Below the pieces are notes generated by a model that saw only the letters and a list, made by a program, of their open reading frames with translations, made no database searches and was not told where the DNA came from. Of a DNA stretch of 64,000 bases, positions 1-9,934 are shown in pieces (positions within the stretch are counted from its first letter, which is position 1; every line of letters begins with the position of its first letter). Position numbers and translations under genes: made by a program. This stretch comes from DASXZH01 sp963829965 (GTDB lineage Bacteria > Armatimonadota > Fimbriimonadia > Fimbriimonadales > Fimbriimonadaceae), in contig CAWHLK010000036.1 in assembly GCA_963829965.1 (NCBI GenBank), forward strand, positions 62,001-126,000, written 5' to 3'.

Positions 1-564
1 ATAGCCGAATCCTTCCGAGCCGAGAACCGAGCCGCTATGCACCACGGTGAAGCGGCCCAACTTTACATCCTGATATAAAACAACGTGCGGATAAAGAGTG
101 ACGCCCTCGGCGAGTTCGCAACGGTCACCAACAAAGCAGAACGGGAAAACGCGAGCCTTGGCGCCAACCTTTACGTTTGCAGACACGACCACATAGGGTC
201 CAACCGAAGCGCTCACGTCGACTTCCGCGGAGGGATCGATGATTGCCGTGGGATGAATACCGGGACCGAGTGTTTGTTCCCGCCGGCAAATGGCAAGCAA
301 TTGGGCAAATGCCTGTTTGGGCGAGTCCACCCGAATCACCGGGAATACGGAGTCGCGCATTTCACGCGTCACCAGGATCGCTCCTATTTCTTTGCTCTCG
401 GCCAGCTTCAGATACTTTTCGCTCTCCGCGAATGTGACGCCCTGCGAATCCTCCTGGCCGGCGGAAGCGGGCCGATCCAAGCCCTTGTCGAGAGGCCCAT
501 GGGCTTCGCCCCCAAGAATCTGAGCAAGGCTGCCTAAGGTGAAGCGAGGTGGGATTTCTTCCAT
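1..564 (-). CDS. lpxD: LpxD, UDP-3-O-acyl-glucosamine N-acyltransferase (3' part missing)
   Basis: This enzyme adds the second acyl chain, N-linked, to UDP-3-O-acylglucosamine in lipid A synthesis at the cytoplasmic side of the inner membrane. About 188 codons are visible; the C-terminal part runs off the window edge. The N-terminal domain has the family pattern (residues 1-100), followed by left-handed beta-helix hexapeptides such as IHPTAIIDPSAEV and VGPYVVVSANV. Near the edge the diagnostic HSGSVLGSEGFGY motif with its active-site histidine is present. The start is the ATG at 564, which overlaps the end of the upstream lipoprotein gene by about 30 bases, so the two are probably co-translated. 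The gene lies downstream of bamA and the Skp-like genes, a classic outer-membrane biogenesis order, and it implies LPS in this organism. Confidence 0.92.
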   Translation of the reverse strand, partial: MEEIPPRFTLGSLAQILGGEAHGPLDKGLDRPASAGQEDSQGVTFAESEKYLKLAESKEIGAILVTREMRDSVFPVIRVDSPKQAFAQLLAICRREQTLGPGIHPTAIIDPSAEVDVSASVGPYVVVSANVKVGAKARVFPFCFVGDRCELAEGVTLYPHVVLYQDVKLGRFTVVHSGSVLGSEGFGY

Positions 565-1550
565 TCCAGAAACTCGTCGGTGGCGTCTTTAACGCCGCGA
601 CGGTTTGAGGATATCACGTAACCTCTGAGGGCTGCCCATATCTTTAGATCCGAGACGTCTGCCGCAAGCATATGCTCTTGCATTTCTGCCTTGCCAGGAA
701 CTTCTACGGCAGGAGGGGCGGCGGGAGGCGCAGTAGGTTGAATGGTTACCGTTCGCCCTGGCTCGGCGGGAAACTCCACCACCGACTTATCGGCGAGCAC
801 GGCTTTTAGCTGCTCTTGCTCTTTCGTTACTTCGGCCCCTGCCTCTTCGTTCGCCTTGGCGTCTGCCTGAGCGATCTTGGCATCGAAATCGCCGTTCAGC
901 GCCTGCAGGCGCTGGGCCGCTTCACTCGAGGCGTTTGCAAATATCGTGGCCTTTCGGCGTAAACCTTCGTCCAACGCCGCGATCTGTTCGCGCAGAGGCT
1001 TCGCCTGCTTGTAGCGCAGAATATCCAGTGGGGCATCTCTCGGGGGAATTTTGAGAGATTGAGGGTCCGGGTCGGGAAAAGTGGCGAGCAGCGCCAGTTT
1101 CACCACCAGCGGCGCCCTCTTGTTCGCCCAGGAATCGAACGCGGCCGAGTACTGCTTATTTGCCTCGGCCAAGCCCGCCACCTCCGAGGGCTGCAGGTTG
1201 GCGACTGCGACTTGGCGGTCATGCTCTATCTGGGCCCGGTAGCTGTCTTTTAGGCTGGAGGCTATTTGGTCGAAAGCTTGTTCGCGACTTTGGGCCAACA
1301 CGTTCTCAACTTGCTGAATGCGACCTTTATCGGTTCCAAGTGAAAACGCCGAGGCAGGGACCGCTGGAAAGCTCAGAACAGAGGCGGGGATACCGGGCGT
1401 GGCTAGCGGGCGTGGAGTGGACGGCGCACTTGGAAGACTTTCAGCGGCCAACACACGGTTCAAATCAACGAAGACCGCCGGCTGCTTCGTTTTGCAGCCA
1501 ACGGCCCCCGCAATCAAAATCAAAAGAACTGCGCGATTATTTTTCGGCAT
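534..1550 (-). CDS. Skp/OmpH-like coiled-coil lipoprotein
   Basis: This is a 338-residue protein with a lipoprotein signal: a hydrophobic stretch ending in AGAVGC, so Cys19 would be lipidated. The segment after it (VFVDLNRVLAAE) resembles the start of mature OmpH/Skp chaperones, which hold unfolded outer-membrane proteins in the periplasm. The middle is rich in Ala, Glu, Lys and Gln (about residues 90-250) and is probably long helices or a coiled coil. A Pro-rich stretch follows near residues 265-290. It overlaps the preceding Skp/OmpH gene by 14 bases and lpxD by about 30, so all three look co-translated. The Skp assignment is inferred from the N-terminus and position. It could instead be an unrelated periplasmic coiled-coil lipoprotein. 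Confidence 0.6.
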   Translation of the reverse strand: MPKNNRAVLLILIAGAVGCKTKQPAVFVDLNRVLAAESLPSAPSTPRPLATPGIPASVLSFPAVPASAFSLGTDKGRIQQVENVLAQSREQAFDQIASSLKDSYRAQIEHDRQVAVANLQPSEVAGLAEANKQYSAAFDSWANKRAPLVVKLALLATFPDPDPQSLKIPPRDAPLDILRYKQAKPLREQIAALDEGLRRKATIFANASSEAAQRLQALNGDFDAKIAQADAKANEEAGAEVTKEQEQLKAVLADKSVVEFPAEPGRTVTIQPTAPPAAPPAVEVPGKAEMQEHMLAADVSDLKIWAALRGYVISSNRRGVKDATDEFLEWKKSHLASP

Positions 1551-2175
1551 TCATAGCGGTAGTCGCATCGGCAGTTATGTCATTCGCCGCATAGGGCGCG
1601 GCCGCAGTGCTGTAAACAACCGTGTATCCCTGAGCTTTTCCTACGGTTTGGATTGCCTTCTTTGCGCGGTCGATCGCATCGTTCATGATGTTTTGGTGCT
1701 TGACCGAGATCTCATCGTTGAACCGGTGCTGCAAAATTTCCAGGTTCTGTCTGTTCGCATCATCTCTTTGCTGATAGTGCCGCATAAGGTTCGTTTCATC
1801 CGTGGTAAGAGCCGTAGTCTTAACCGCCAGCCCTTCACGCTTCGTCTCCTCCGCGGTCACATCGCTCTTGACTTTCTCCAGAGCAGCCTTGTCCTGGGTG
1901 CTCGGTTCATCCTTGGTTGAAAGATCGACAAGCTGCTTGAGCTGGTCCTCCTCCATAACGCCGTTGCGGTCTATGTACTGAAGCAGCTGAGATCGCCTTG
2001 TGCTGTAGTCGTTAAAGGTTGCTTCGCTCGCCTTCCAAAAGTCGCTCTTTTGCACGATCTGGTCCATGTCCGCAGTCGCAAATTTGGGCGATGCTCCTTG
2101 GAATCCGCCTGCGATCATAACGCCTGCCATGCAGGCGGCAACAATCCATCCTAAGTTCGAAAATTTATTATTCAC
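1537..2175 (-). CDS. OmpH/Skp-family periplasmic chaperone
   Basis: This 212-residue protein has an N-terminal hydrophobic export signal (residues 8-26) and a mature part opening with FATADMDQIVQKS, the usual OmpH beginning where a short strand precedes a helical arm. A long charged helical region with heptad-like spacing runs from about residue 50 to 175, and the C-terminus returns to a strand-like YTVVYST, as in Skp where the two strands pack into the trimer base. The family holds outer-membrane proteins on their way to the BAM complex. It lies directly downstream of bamA, the conserved bamA-ompH-lpxD order. Confidence 0.82.
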   Translation of the reverse strand: MNNKFSNLGWIVAACMAGVMIAGGFQGASPKFATADMDQIVQKSDFWKASEATFNDYSTRRSQLLQYIDRNGVMEEDQLKQLVDLSTKDEPSTQDKAALEKVKSDVTAEETKREGLAVKTTALTTDETNLMRHYQQRDDANRQNLEILQHRFNDEISVKHQNIMNDAIDRAKKAIQTVGKAQGYTVVYSTAAAPYAANDITADATTAMNAEK

Positions 2176-2228
2176 ACTATTCTCCGTAACGTCGCTCGCA
2201 TTAAAAAGGGACGCTTCATGTCCGGCGC

Positions 2229-4020
2229 TTAGAACGAGTTTCCAATTAAGAACGTCGTTCGGTTTCCGCCGTTTTCATTCACACCGAAGTCGATGCGAAT
2301 CTGTCCAAGCGGGGTTCTAAACGATACGCCGAGGCCTTCGGCCAAGTGAAGCCTAAACGAACTGTACTGATTAAATCCATTTACAGTTCCATAGCCGCCC
2401 CAAGCTCCGCCGTAATCAATGAACGGGATGATGCTGAACGACTTCTGAATAGGATACCGATATTCGAGGGTAGAGATCAGTTCCTGAGTTCCCCAGAACC
2501 GGTCGTCGTCGTAGCCTCTGAGCGTGTCCGCTCCACCCACGAAATACTGCTCAAAGAACGGAGGCACGCCACCGAGATAGCCGTAGCGGACGCGGAACGC
2601 GAAGACTCGGCGCGGCGCGTCAAAGTTCCGGCCCCTGGGCGGCTGCTTGGTGTAGTAGGCACGGTACTCGACGGTGTTTCGAGCGAAAACGTGAGTGCCG
2701 AGCGCATCGGAATTAGCCAGTGCGCCACCCTCGTCGCGGATGTGCGCTATTCCAGGCTCCGTAATGACATTGAACCAATCACCTCTTGAGGGGTCAAGAG
2801 CGAGGTCTCTGCGATCCTGTGTTAGGTAGAAGGACGTAATGAGCTGATCGTCGTCTTGCTTGACCAGGGAAGATGGCGGAATGCTGCCGATATGGGAGGT
2901 GACTACGTCCTCGCCCTTCAGCCCAATACCACCGGTCAGGGTTTCGCCGAAGGGCTTGGTGAAGCCCACCGAGGCGCCTGTGTGGCGTTCCGTATAGAGT
3001 TCGCTCGTGCTGGTGATCTCGCCCAGTCCTGAACCCGAGAAGCGGTAGATCAACTGGCTGTAAACCGAAGCGCTGAAACCGGTTCCATTGCTATCAATGA
3101 ACGGGTTGCCGTAGTTGAGGGTTACGCTGGGGCCACCACCTGTGATCGCTTCCATGAAGGAAATGCCAACCGATTGACCGGTTCCATTAAGGTTGCTGTC
3201 ACCGATGCTGGCGGTTCCCGCGAGTCCGGTTGTAGGCGAAAGTGAAACTCCAACGGTTGCATTGCCGGTATGCGTTTCCTTGACAACCGCCATCAGCTCC
3301 GCTTGGGATTGGTCTTCAGAATAGTGATCGTCCGGCTCAACCTTTTCAAACCAGCGCGTGGAGTAGATGCGCTTAAGATCGTCATCCCATTTCTTGCTGT
3401 TATATGCGGCGCCGGGTTTGGAGCGAATCAGCTTCCTCATCACCGAGTTCCGGGTTCTCGTGTTGCCTTCCACGCCAACCGAGGCGATTCGCATTTCCTG
3501 AATGGCGATATTGACAGTTCCCGGCGATTCCGGCTCAGGCTCGATATCTCGCACGAGCGCGAAGTAGCCTTTGTCCGTATAGAGCTTGGAGATTGCGATC
3601 TGCGTGGGGTCCCCTGCCCGTTGGTTATAGGGCTGGCCGATTTTCACGGTAACAGCTTTCAGGATCGCATCCGTGGGAATTACGGTATTTCCCACAACAC
3701 GGATCTCTTTTACAACCGGAAACTCCTTGACCTTAACGGTCACGATCCAGTTGGAACTGTCCGGCGTCGCATTCACGTCGACCGCGCTGAAAAACCCAAG
3801 TGAGTAAATCGCGGCCTGGTCGTCGTCCAAATGGGATTGGATGTACGGCTGGCCGACCTTGGTTTTCATCACGGTGAGAATCGACTCTTTGTTCGTGTGC
3901 TCCGTGCCTTCGACGTCAAATTCTCGTAATAATCCCCGTAAGGGCGCCCTGGTCCTGGGCTAGGCCGGTTGCAGCTAGAAAAATCAACAGTAACGCAACC
4001 AACGCAATCCTAATGCTCAA
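2229..4020 (-). CDS. bamA: BamA, outer-membrane protein assembly factor (one apparent frameshift)
   Basis: BamA is the beta-barrel core of the BAM machinery, which inserts outer-membrane proteins. The long frame shows POTRA repeats (for example VKEIRVVGNTVIP and IASVGVEGNTRTRNS) and then an Omp85 barrel carrying the GADTLRGYDDDRFWG motif of barrel loop 6. The conventional start is missing from that frame. A GGAGG ribosome site precedes a TTG at 4020 that opens a good signal peptide (RIALVALLLIFLAATGLAQ) in a frame one base off. The frames meet at CAAATTC (plus-strand 3917-3923). Removing one base there gives ITRIDVEGTEHT, a normal first POTRA strand, and a protein of 596 residues. I read this as an intact gene with a sequence error. 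It is not coupled to tamB, from which it is separated by about 210 bases. Confidence 0.9.
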
Positions 4021-4234
4021 AACGATTCCTCCATAACCATGCCCTTTTCTATCTCCCCACTCAACTCTGAGGCTTGCCGGCGATCAAACATACATACACG
4101 CCAAGGGACCCCAAGACTTTACCGTTCCCAAACTAGCCCGCATAAAATGCAACATGGCATTTTTTAGCATTCCGCAATTATGCCTGCTAAGTCTGACATA
4201 TCAATCGTTAGACAGCCAATCAGCAAAAACGTTT

Positions 4235-7200
4235 CTAAAACCGCCAACCGTATTCAAGGCCCAAACGCCAGGGATCCTGTTCGTCCATGCTGACGCTCAG
4301 GTTCAAATCTCTAATCCTGTTCTTGAAAGGAAGGCGATACGACAAACGAAAGTCCCAATCGACTAATTGCCCTGGAAGAGGAGGAGAAATCTCTCTTCGA
4401 GCGCTCAGAACCAGGTTTTTGCCAATAGCCTTGGCGCCGGTTGCGGCAAGACCCTCGAACGGATCGTATTCGATGCTGAAATAGTCGAGTCCGAGACCGG
4501 TTGCAAGCTGCTGTGTTATCGGGTTGAAGAAAATGGGCAATGCGGTATAGGCGGCCTGTTGAAGTTGCTGTTGCGGGGTGTACGGCTGCTGTCCGGCTAG
4601 CTGCTGCTGAAAAAGACCGCCTTGCCCAAGCATCATCAGGATCCGGTCCTGGGTCAAATCAGGAGGGTCCGCCTGCGCGCTGATGTCCAGACCTTTCGCC
4701 GACAATAGGTCGCCGCGGATTTGAAGCGACACATCGTATCGCTGAATGATGTTCGCATAAGGGTTCGCGGTTAAGGCGGTCGTGCCGGCCAAGTCTACGG
4801 CCGCGCTCTCCACGGGCTCGCCGTAAGTGTTGCTCCTATAACTGATGTGAACGGTTCCCCCCGGATCGATCGTGATTCGAGCGTTGGGCAATTGAACGCT
4901 TCCGCGGTCCACCACTAACTGCATATCCAAGTTCAGAAGAGCCAACGATCCAAGCAGCATTCCATCGCCTGTCAGTTTGAATTGTCCAGCGCCGGCCTTG
5001 ACGCTAATCGGGTTTGGCATCGAAAGCTTCACATTGAGCGCGGGGTCGATCATGGGATGAAGGGGGACAGTTCCCGGTTCCTCGCTGGGCGCGGAGATCG
5101 AGCCCGATAACAAATCAAGCTGGCCCGCGATCAACGGCGATTTGAGTGTGTTCGACATCTTCAGATTGCCACCAAAAACCGCGTCCACCGGGTTTGGGCC
5201 CTTTTGGACAACGTGGAGATTATCGATGTCCAGCTCACCGGAAATCGTGTTTTGGAGAAGTTGGTCAATGGAGTTTCCGAAAAGGTCGGAGACATCCGGG
5301 AGAGCTACGGATCCCTTCGTGAAAACCACCGAGCCACCGTTGGAACCGTTGGCGGAAGCAGTCACCGAGAGCTTGTCTCCGGCGAATTGGGCGTCGGCCT
5401 TCACTTTGGTGAGCGCGGTCTGGTAGCCATTCGAGGCAAGAGAATCGGCTACCAGGTTCGCTTGGCCAACAACCTGCAAATGCCCTAATGTGCCCTGCAG
5501 CTTTACGTCGCCCGCAATTTGCCCGGAAGATCGCTTTTTGTCAATCCACGGCGCCTGCTCCGCCAAGTCGGCGAGAGAAACGCTCGGCAGCGCGATCTCT
5601 CCGGTGACGGGTTTATCCCTTGGAAAAGTGAGCGGGTATTCGAACGGTAATGTGGCGCTTAGTGGGCCGCCGATCCCGTCCGCGAAATAGGTTCCGGTTG
5701 CCGAGATCTGCCCCTGATTGACGGTTGCCGCAACTAATACTTGCCGCCTCGCTTTATCGCTCGCCTTGCCTTCCAAGTAATCCAACTTTGAAGTGATCGT
5801 GGGAGTACGGGAGGGACCGGTTGCATTGAAAGTGAGGTTGGCGCTGCCGGTAAACCGGCCGAAGTCCTCTTCAAAAAGCGAGAGCCAACGCGTGTTCAGA
5901 TCCTGGACCGAGCCGCTCAGGTTCATATTGCCCTCTTCGGCAATGGTTCCCTTTACATCAATTGTCCCCGGTCCGTTCGCCCAATTAAAGGCCTGGATGT
6001 TCCAGATACCGTTGTTGCGCTGAGCAGTGGCCTGAATCGTTCCACTTGGCTCCCCGCTTAACTGAAGATTGGAGAGCGTCAGATTGGCCACGTTAACGCT
6101 CGAGTTGTCTGCTTTTCCGCCAAATGACGCGCTCGCGTTCAGCGTCCCATCGAGGGTCTGAAGCTGCTGAGCCACCTGGTCGGGCAATACAACGACCGCG
6201 CTTGCTTTGCGAACGGCCGGCGCAGATTGGGAAGTTACGTAGGGAGTCGCCGCCGCATAAAGACCCTTCAAGGGGAAGTTCACAGCATCAAGCTCCCCTT
6301 GAGCCAGTTTGGTCCGGGCGTCGTAGGAGGCGTCTTTAATGTCCAGCTTGTGGTTTCCGCCCTCAATGCTCACGCTGCCCGACCACTGGTCCTGGTTATC
6401 GTTGAGAGTGAACGGTCCCGAGCCGATGGCAAAGCCGTTCAAACCTACGTTGTCCAGAGTGCCGGAAGCGGACCCAATATTCAGATTATTGTCGCTGAAG
6501 TTCGTGACAAATCGGGCGGAAAGGTCTCCGGTGAGGGTTGTGTCTTTACGCAAGAGGGATGCGAACTCGTTGAAGCCAAGATTGGTGACGAAGCCCGCCG
6601 CGTCGCCCGCATGGGTGCGAATGTTATAGGTCCCTGAGGCGGTTGCCGACCCCTGGTCGAAGGCAGCCTCCAGGCTAAGCAGTTGCAACTGGTCGCCGTT
6701 CAGGACCACTTCGCCTTTCACCGAATCAACCTTCACGTCCCGGGCAACTATATTCTTGCCTTCAACTTGGCCGTGAAGCATGATGTGCTCCAACGTGCCC
6801 CCTAACGTTGCGTTTGAGACCCTGACCGTGCCCGCCACCTTGGGATCGATCACATCGCTCAGGCTGATGTCGTCCGCTTCGCCGGCGCCCCTGATCGCGT
6901 GGGTTTTAAAATCGAAGCTAAACTGGCCGGTAGCCTTGGATGCGCCACGAAAGCCTTGCACTTTCGACGCGTTGAGGGTCCGGGCATTGGCAGTTACGTC
7001 GGCAAGGATGAGGGGCACCGACTTTTCGTCGTACTCAGCGCCGTATACTTCGAGCCGGCCTTCGGCAAGTGGCTCTTGAAGTTTGCCGCGAACCCGGCCG
7101 GTAAATGCAGCCTCACCGGTCAAGCCGGAATCTACTTCAGAAAGGGGCACCTCGTTGCCGACGATGTCCAAGTCGAGCGCATCGGTTTGGGAGTTCCAAA

Positions 7201-8836
7201 CGCCCATCGCCGTAGCCACTCCGTGGGGCCCGGTGATAAAGAGCCGATTCAGCTTGAGAATGCCCCTCGTATAGTCGGCGAATGCGACGACCGTGCCCAG
7301 ATCGACCTTCTTCCCTCTGGCTCTGGCGACTACGTTGCCATTCGCCCGGAACGCAAATTGGGGAGATTGAGATGTGCCGGAGATCAATGCCTGCAACTCG
7401 CCGAAACCGCTCAGATTATTACGGCCGAACCGCTTGGCCATAGGGGCAATAGACAGGTTGTCCGTCTTCAAAAGCCCTTCGATCGCGTGCGTCGCGGGAA
7501 CATAGTTGAACGCCCCTGTAACCTGCGAGCCACTCCATTCCGCGGATCGCAGGCCAACGGTCACACGTTTGGTGGAGGCGTCGATTTGAAATAGCGGTGC
7601 TTCCAAAGTTTGTTCTGCATATCTGGCCGAAGCGGCTTCACCCGTTCCCGAAACCGAGATGTTCCCTCCACCCGAGTAAGCAACCCAACCTTGGAATTTG
7701 CCATTTTGAAACGAAGCGTTGGGCGGCAGAAACTGTCTCAAAATGTTCGGCGCTCCGGCCCCTCCCGTAAAAGTTGCGTTTAGCGAGCCGCCCAGGACAG
7801 TTGAATGTCCCCAACTCAGCGCGCCCGTGTAATCGAGGGTGATTCCCTGCCCGTTGGCACGAAGTACGCCCTTGAGGCCCTGGTCGGTGAAGACCCCCTC
7901 GAAGTGGGCATTCTCGGCAAGGAAATCATTCTTGTAGGCAAAGTCCTTGGCGTTTGCCACCACGCTGGCAGCGAAACTGACAGCGCCCTTTTTGGGCAGA
8001 TAGACATGGACGGGACCGTTTACGACCAGCGACCTGGCGCTAAACGAACGGACGAGTTGGATAACCCTATCCTCGTTCAAAGCCATTTCATGGGAACCCA
8101 CCGATGCAAGAACATGGGTGGTAAGAGATACCAGATCGAGATCGGAAGCCCTTCCATCAATCGAAATTCCTTGATCCGGATCGTTGCTGACTTCCGCGTC
8201 CGCGTCCCCCGCGCCTTCGAGGGCCACATGGCCAGTTGCCAGCCAACGTGGGCCAATGCCATCTAACTTGAACTCCGATATCTTCGCGTTGCCAACCCAG
8301 GGAGTTGGGCCGTGCAGGTCGACCACATGGACAAGCCCCGGATTACGGTCCGCGTTGACGAGAGTTACCGAATAGGCAACCCTGCCTGTTTCCGTCCGGA
8401 CCTTGGGCAAGAACCTCTGAAACTCGAGTTCGCCGTTTTGAAGACGCTTTAATGTGCCCGAAACTCCCGAGATTTCAACGAGGACGGCAGCATGAGCACC
8501 GAGAATGTTTTCAGGAAGCACGTTTTGGACGGTAACGCTGTTGGCTTTTACCAGAGGGGTACCGTCCGGGCGCAACGCGCTCACGTTTTCAAGGTGCATG
8601 AAGTTGTGGGCCCCGTCGAACTGCACCGCGCTCGCGCGAAGGGTCAGGTTGCCGCCCGGGGAAACGAACTTATAGAGAACCGGCCCGGTCGCCGACGTTA
8701 AAACAGATAGACATGTGCGCAAATAGGAGTATCCCAAAAACCCCAAAATTAGGGGTGGGACCCAAATCCATGCCAACGCCAGAACTTTAACGAACGCTCG
8801 TATTTTGCCTTTCCTGCTTCCAACGGAACGAATCAA
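4235..8836 (-). CDS. tamB: TamB-like translocation/assembly module protein (DUF490)
   Basis: This 1533-residue protein has one N-terminal membrane anchor (about residues 18-42). A very long beta-rich body follows, dominated by Gly, Asn, Asp, Ser and Leu in repeated strand patterns, as in TamB/AsmA-like bridge proteins that span the periplasm and carry lipids or help outer-membrane proteins insert. The last 350 residues match the conserved DUF490 region, with features such as GTVHISYRSNTYGEPVE, DLSAKGLDISAQADPP and a terminal LGLEYGWRF-type strand that would meet the BamA/TamA barrel. The start is a TTG. It lies upstream of bamA on the same strand, a common pairing in diderms lacking a separate tamA. 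No frame problem is seen. Confidence 0.85.
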   Translation of the reverse strand: MIRSVGSRKGKIRAFVKVLALAWIWVPPLILGFLGYSYLRTCLSVLTSATGPVLYKFVSPGGNLTLRASAVQFDGAHNFMHLENVSALRPDGTPLVKANSVTVQNVLPENILGAHAAVLVEISGVSGTLKRLQNGELEFQRFLPKVRTETGRVAYSVTLVNADRNPGLVHVVDLHGPTPWVGNAKISEFKLDGIGPRWLATGHVALEGAGDADAEVSNDPDQGISIDGRASDLDLVSLTTHVLASVGSHEMALNEDRVIQLVRSFSARSLVVNGPVHVYLPKKGAVSFAASVVANAKDFAYKNDFLAENAHFEGVFTDQGLKGVLRANGQGITLDYTGALSWGHSTVLGGSLNATFTGGAGAPNILRQFLPPNASFQNGKFQGWVAYSGGGNISVSGTGEAASARYAEQTLEAPLFQIDASTKRVTVGLRSAEWSGSQVTGAFNYVPATHAIEGLLKTDNLSIAPMAKRFGRNNLSGFGELQALISGTSQSPQFAFRANGNVVARARGKKVDLGTVVAFADYTRGILKLNRLFITGPHGVATAMGVWNSQTDALDLDIVGNEVPLSEVDSGLTGEAAFTGRVRGKLQEPLAEGRLEVYGAEYDEKSVPLILADVTANARTLNASKVQGFRGASKATGQFSFDFKTHAIRGAGEADDISLSDVIDPKVAGTVRVSNATLGGTLEHIMLHGQVEGKNIVARDVKVDSVKGEVVLNGDQLQLLSLEAAFDQGSATASGTYNIRTHAGDAAGFVTNLGFNEFASLLRKDTTLTGDLSARFVTNFSDNNLNIGSASGTLDNVGLNGFAIGSGPFTLNDNQDQWSGSVSIEGGNHKLDIKDASYDARTKLAQGELDAVNFPLKGLYAAATPYVTSQSAPAVRKASAVVVLPDQVAQQLQTLDGTLNASASFGGKADNSSVNVANLTLSNLQLSGEPSGTIQATAQRNNGIWNIQAFNWANGPGTIDVKGTIAEEGNMNLSGSVQDLNTRWLSLFEEDFGRFTGSANLTFNATGPSRTPTITSKLDYLEGKASDKARRQVLVAATVNQGQISATGTYFADGIGGPLSATLPFEYPLTFPRDKPVTGEIALPSVSLADLAEQAPWIDKKRSSGQIAGDVKLQGTLGHLQVVGQANLVADSLASNGYQTALTKVKADAQFAGDKLSVTASANGSNGGSVVFTKGSVALPDVSDLFGNSIDQLLQNTISGELDIDNLHVVQKGPNPVDAVFGGNLKMSNTLKSPLIAGQLDLLSGSISAPSEEPGTVPLHPMIDPALNVKLSMPNPISVKAGAGQFKLTGDGMLLGSLALLNLDMQLVVDRGSVQLPNARITIDPGGTVHISYRSNTYGEPVESAAVDLAGTTALTANPYANIIQRYDVSLQIRGDLLSAKGLDISAQADPPDLTQDRILMMLGQGGLFQQQLAGQQPYTPQQQLQQAAYTALPIFFNPITQQLATGLGLDYFSIEYDPFEGLAATGAKAIGKNLVLSARREISPPLPGQLVDWDFRLSYRLPFKNRIRDLNLSVSMDEQDPWRLGLEYGWRF

Positions 8837-8943
8837 TTCTTAGGACGTCCGACGTTGATCGATCCATCCACGGGTTGCGCATTTTGAGGTGAATCTCTAA
8901 CACGCTGAGCAAAGCCCTGCGAGCAGCCAAGCGTCCAAAAGTT

Positions 8944-9922
8944 GTGCGCAATATCCTCCTGGCTATTCTAGCTGCAGCGAGTCTAAGGGCGGGCGCCCAA
9001 ACCGGCCGGGGCTTTGTCACCCTCGAGGACCACGCCGGACGGGCCATCGACATCTATGAGGGGCACTTCACGGGAGTCCAAGTTCTGCCAAACGATCGGG
9101 CTAAGGCAACTTATCAGGTTCACGTCGATCGCGTCCTAAAGGGCGAGAAACGAGAAGAAATTCGAGTACACAACGGATCAAACCGGCGTTCTTCTCAACA
9201 AAGGGGTTTACGAACAATGGATTGCAGACAAGACGACGTTCTTGTATTTCTACGACGGTCATCAAGTGGCTCCTACCGAATATCTGGAGTGGGATTTCTG
9301 GCAGCTCGGGCCAACGGTTCCTGCTCAAAAGATCTACAAGTCTCAAGATCCCGGCATGTTGACGATGGATTTGAGAACGGTTTCCGATCCGGACAAGATC
9401 GTAGAGGATATCGCGGCTTTCTCGAGGAGGCATCCCAACAAGGTTCCGGAGTATGAACTTGGTGATGTCCCCGGATTTGTCGATTTGCCGGGCGGCTCAG
9501 GGCTTTACAACCTGGTTTATGTTCCCGAAGCCGATGAGCTGCAAGATATCGCTCTTCGATTGGTCAGGAAACCCGAGTCCTTCATTGACCCATCCACCGC
9601 TTTCCGCTACTGGCCGCCAGAGGCACGTCCAAAGCTTTCAGACTTCGAAAAGTCAAATCTCCTAAGATCCGGCGAAAACCGACTGCGGGCCCTTGGGATC
9701 GAGGCTCTGAAGTTCTTTAAGAGCGGAGCGAATGCCCGTCTGTTAATTCCCTATTTGAAAGACCCGGATGTTGTTACCAGTCACTACGTTGACCTGGGAT
9801 TCGAGCGGAAGGAGTATCCGATCCGCAAGGCTGCGTACGAAGTGCTGACTGGTTGGGGCGAGAAGGTCGAAAAACCTGTCCTCGAGGAAGCGCCTGTCCC
9901 AAAAAGTCACGGCGGCGGCTAG
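8944..9922 (+). CDS. Secreted protein of unknown function (one apparent frameshift)
   Basis: I do not recognise a family. The gene starts with GTG at 8944 and encodes a signal peptide (RNILLAILAAASLRAGAQ). The first 75 codons run in one frame, and the rest continues in another from about 9160. The switch point is GAAATTC at 9157-9163. Removing one A gives a continuous 325-residue protein passing through KREEFEYTTDQTG. The middle contains a probable beta-sandwich with many aromatic residues (FLYFYDGHQVAPTEYLEWDFW). The C-terminal third, about residues 230-300, looks helical (LRALGIEALKFFKSG, LLIPYLKDPDV), weakly like HEAT repeats. It is transcribed divergently from tamB and converges on lipA. 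Confidence 0.6.
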
Positions 9923-9934
9923 CCAGAGTTCAGT

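Noticed and set aside
3917..3923. Programmed ribosomal frameshift at bamA
   Set aside because: No slippery heptamer or pseudoknot is evident, and the same AAATT error pattern occurs in unrelated genes.
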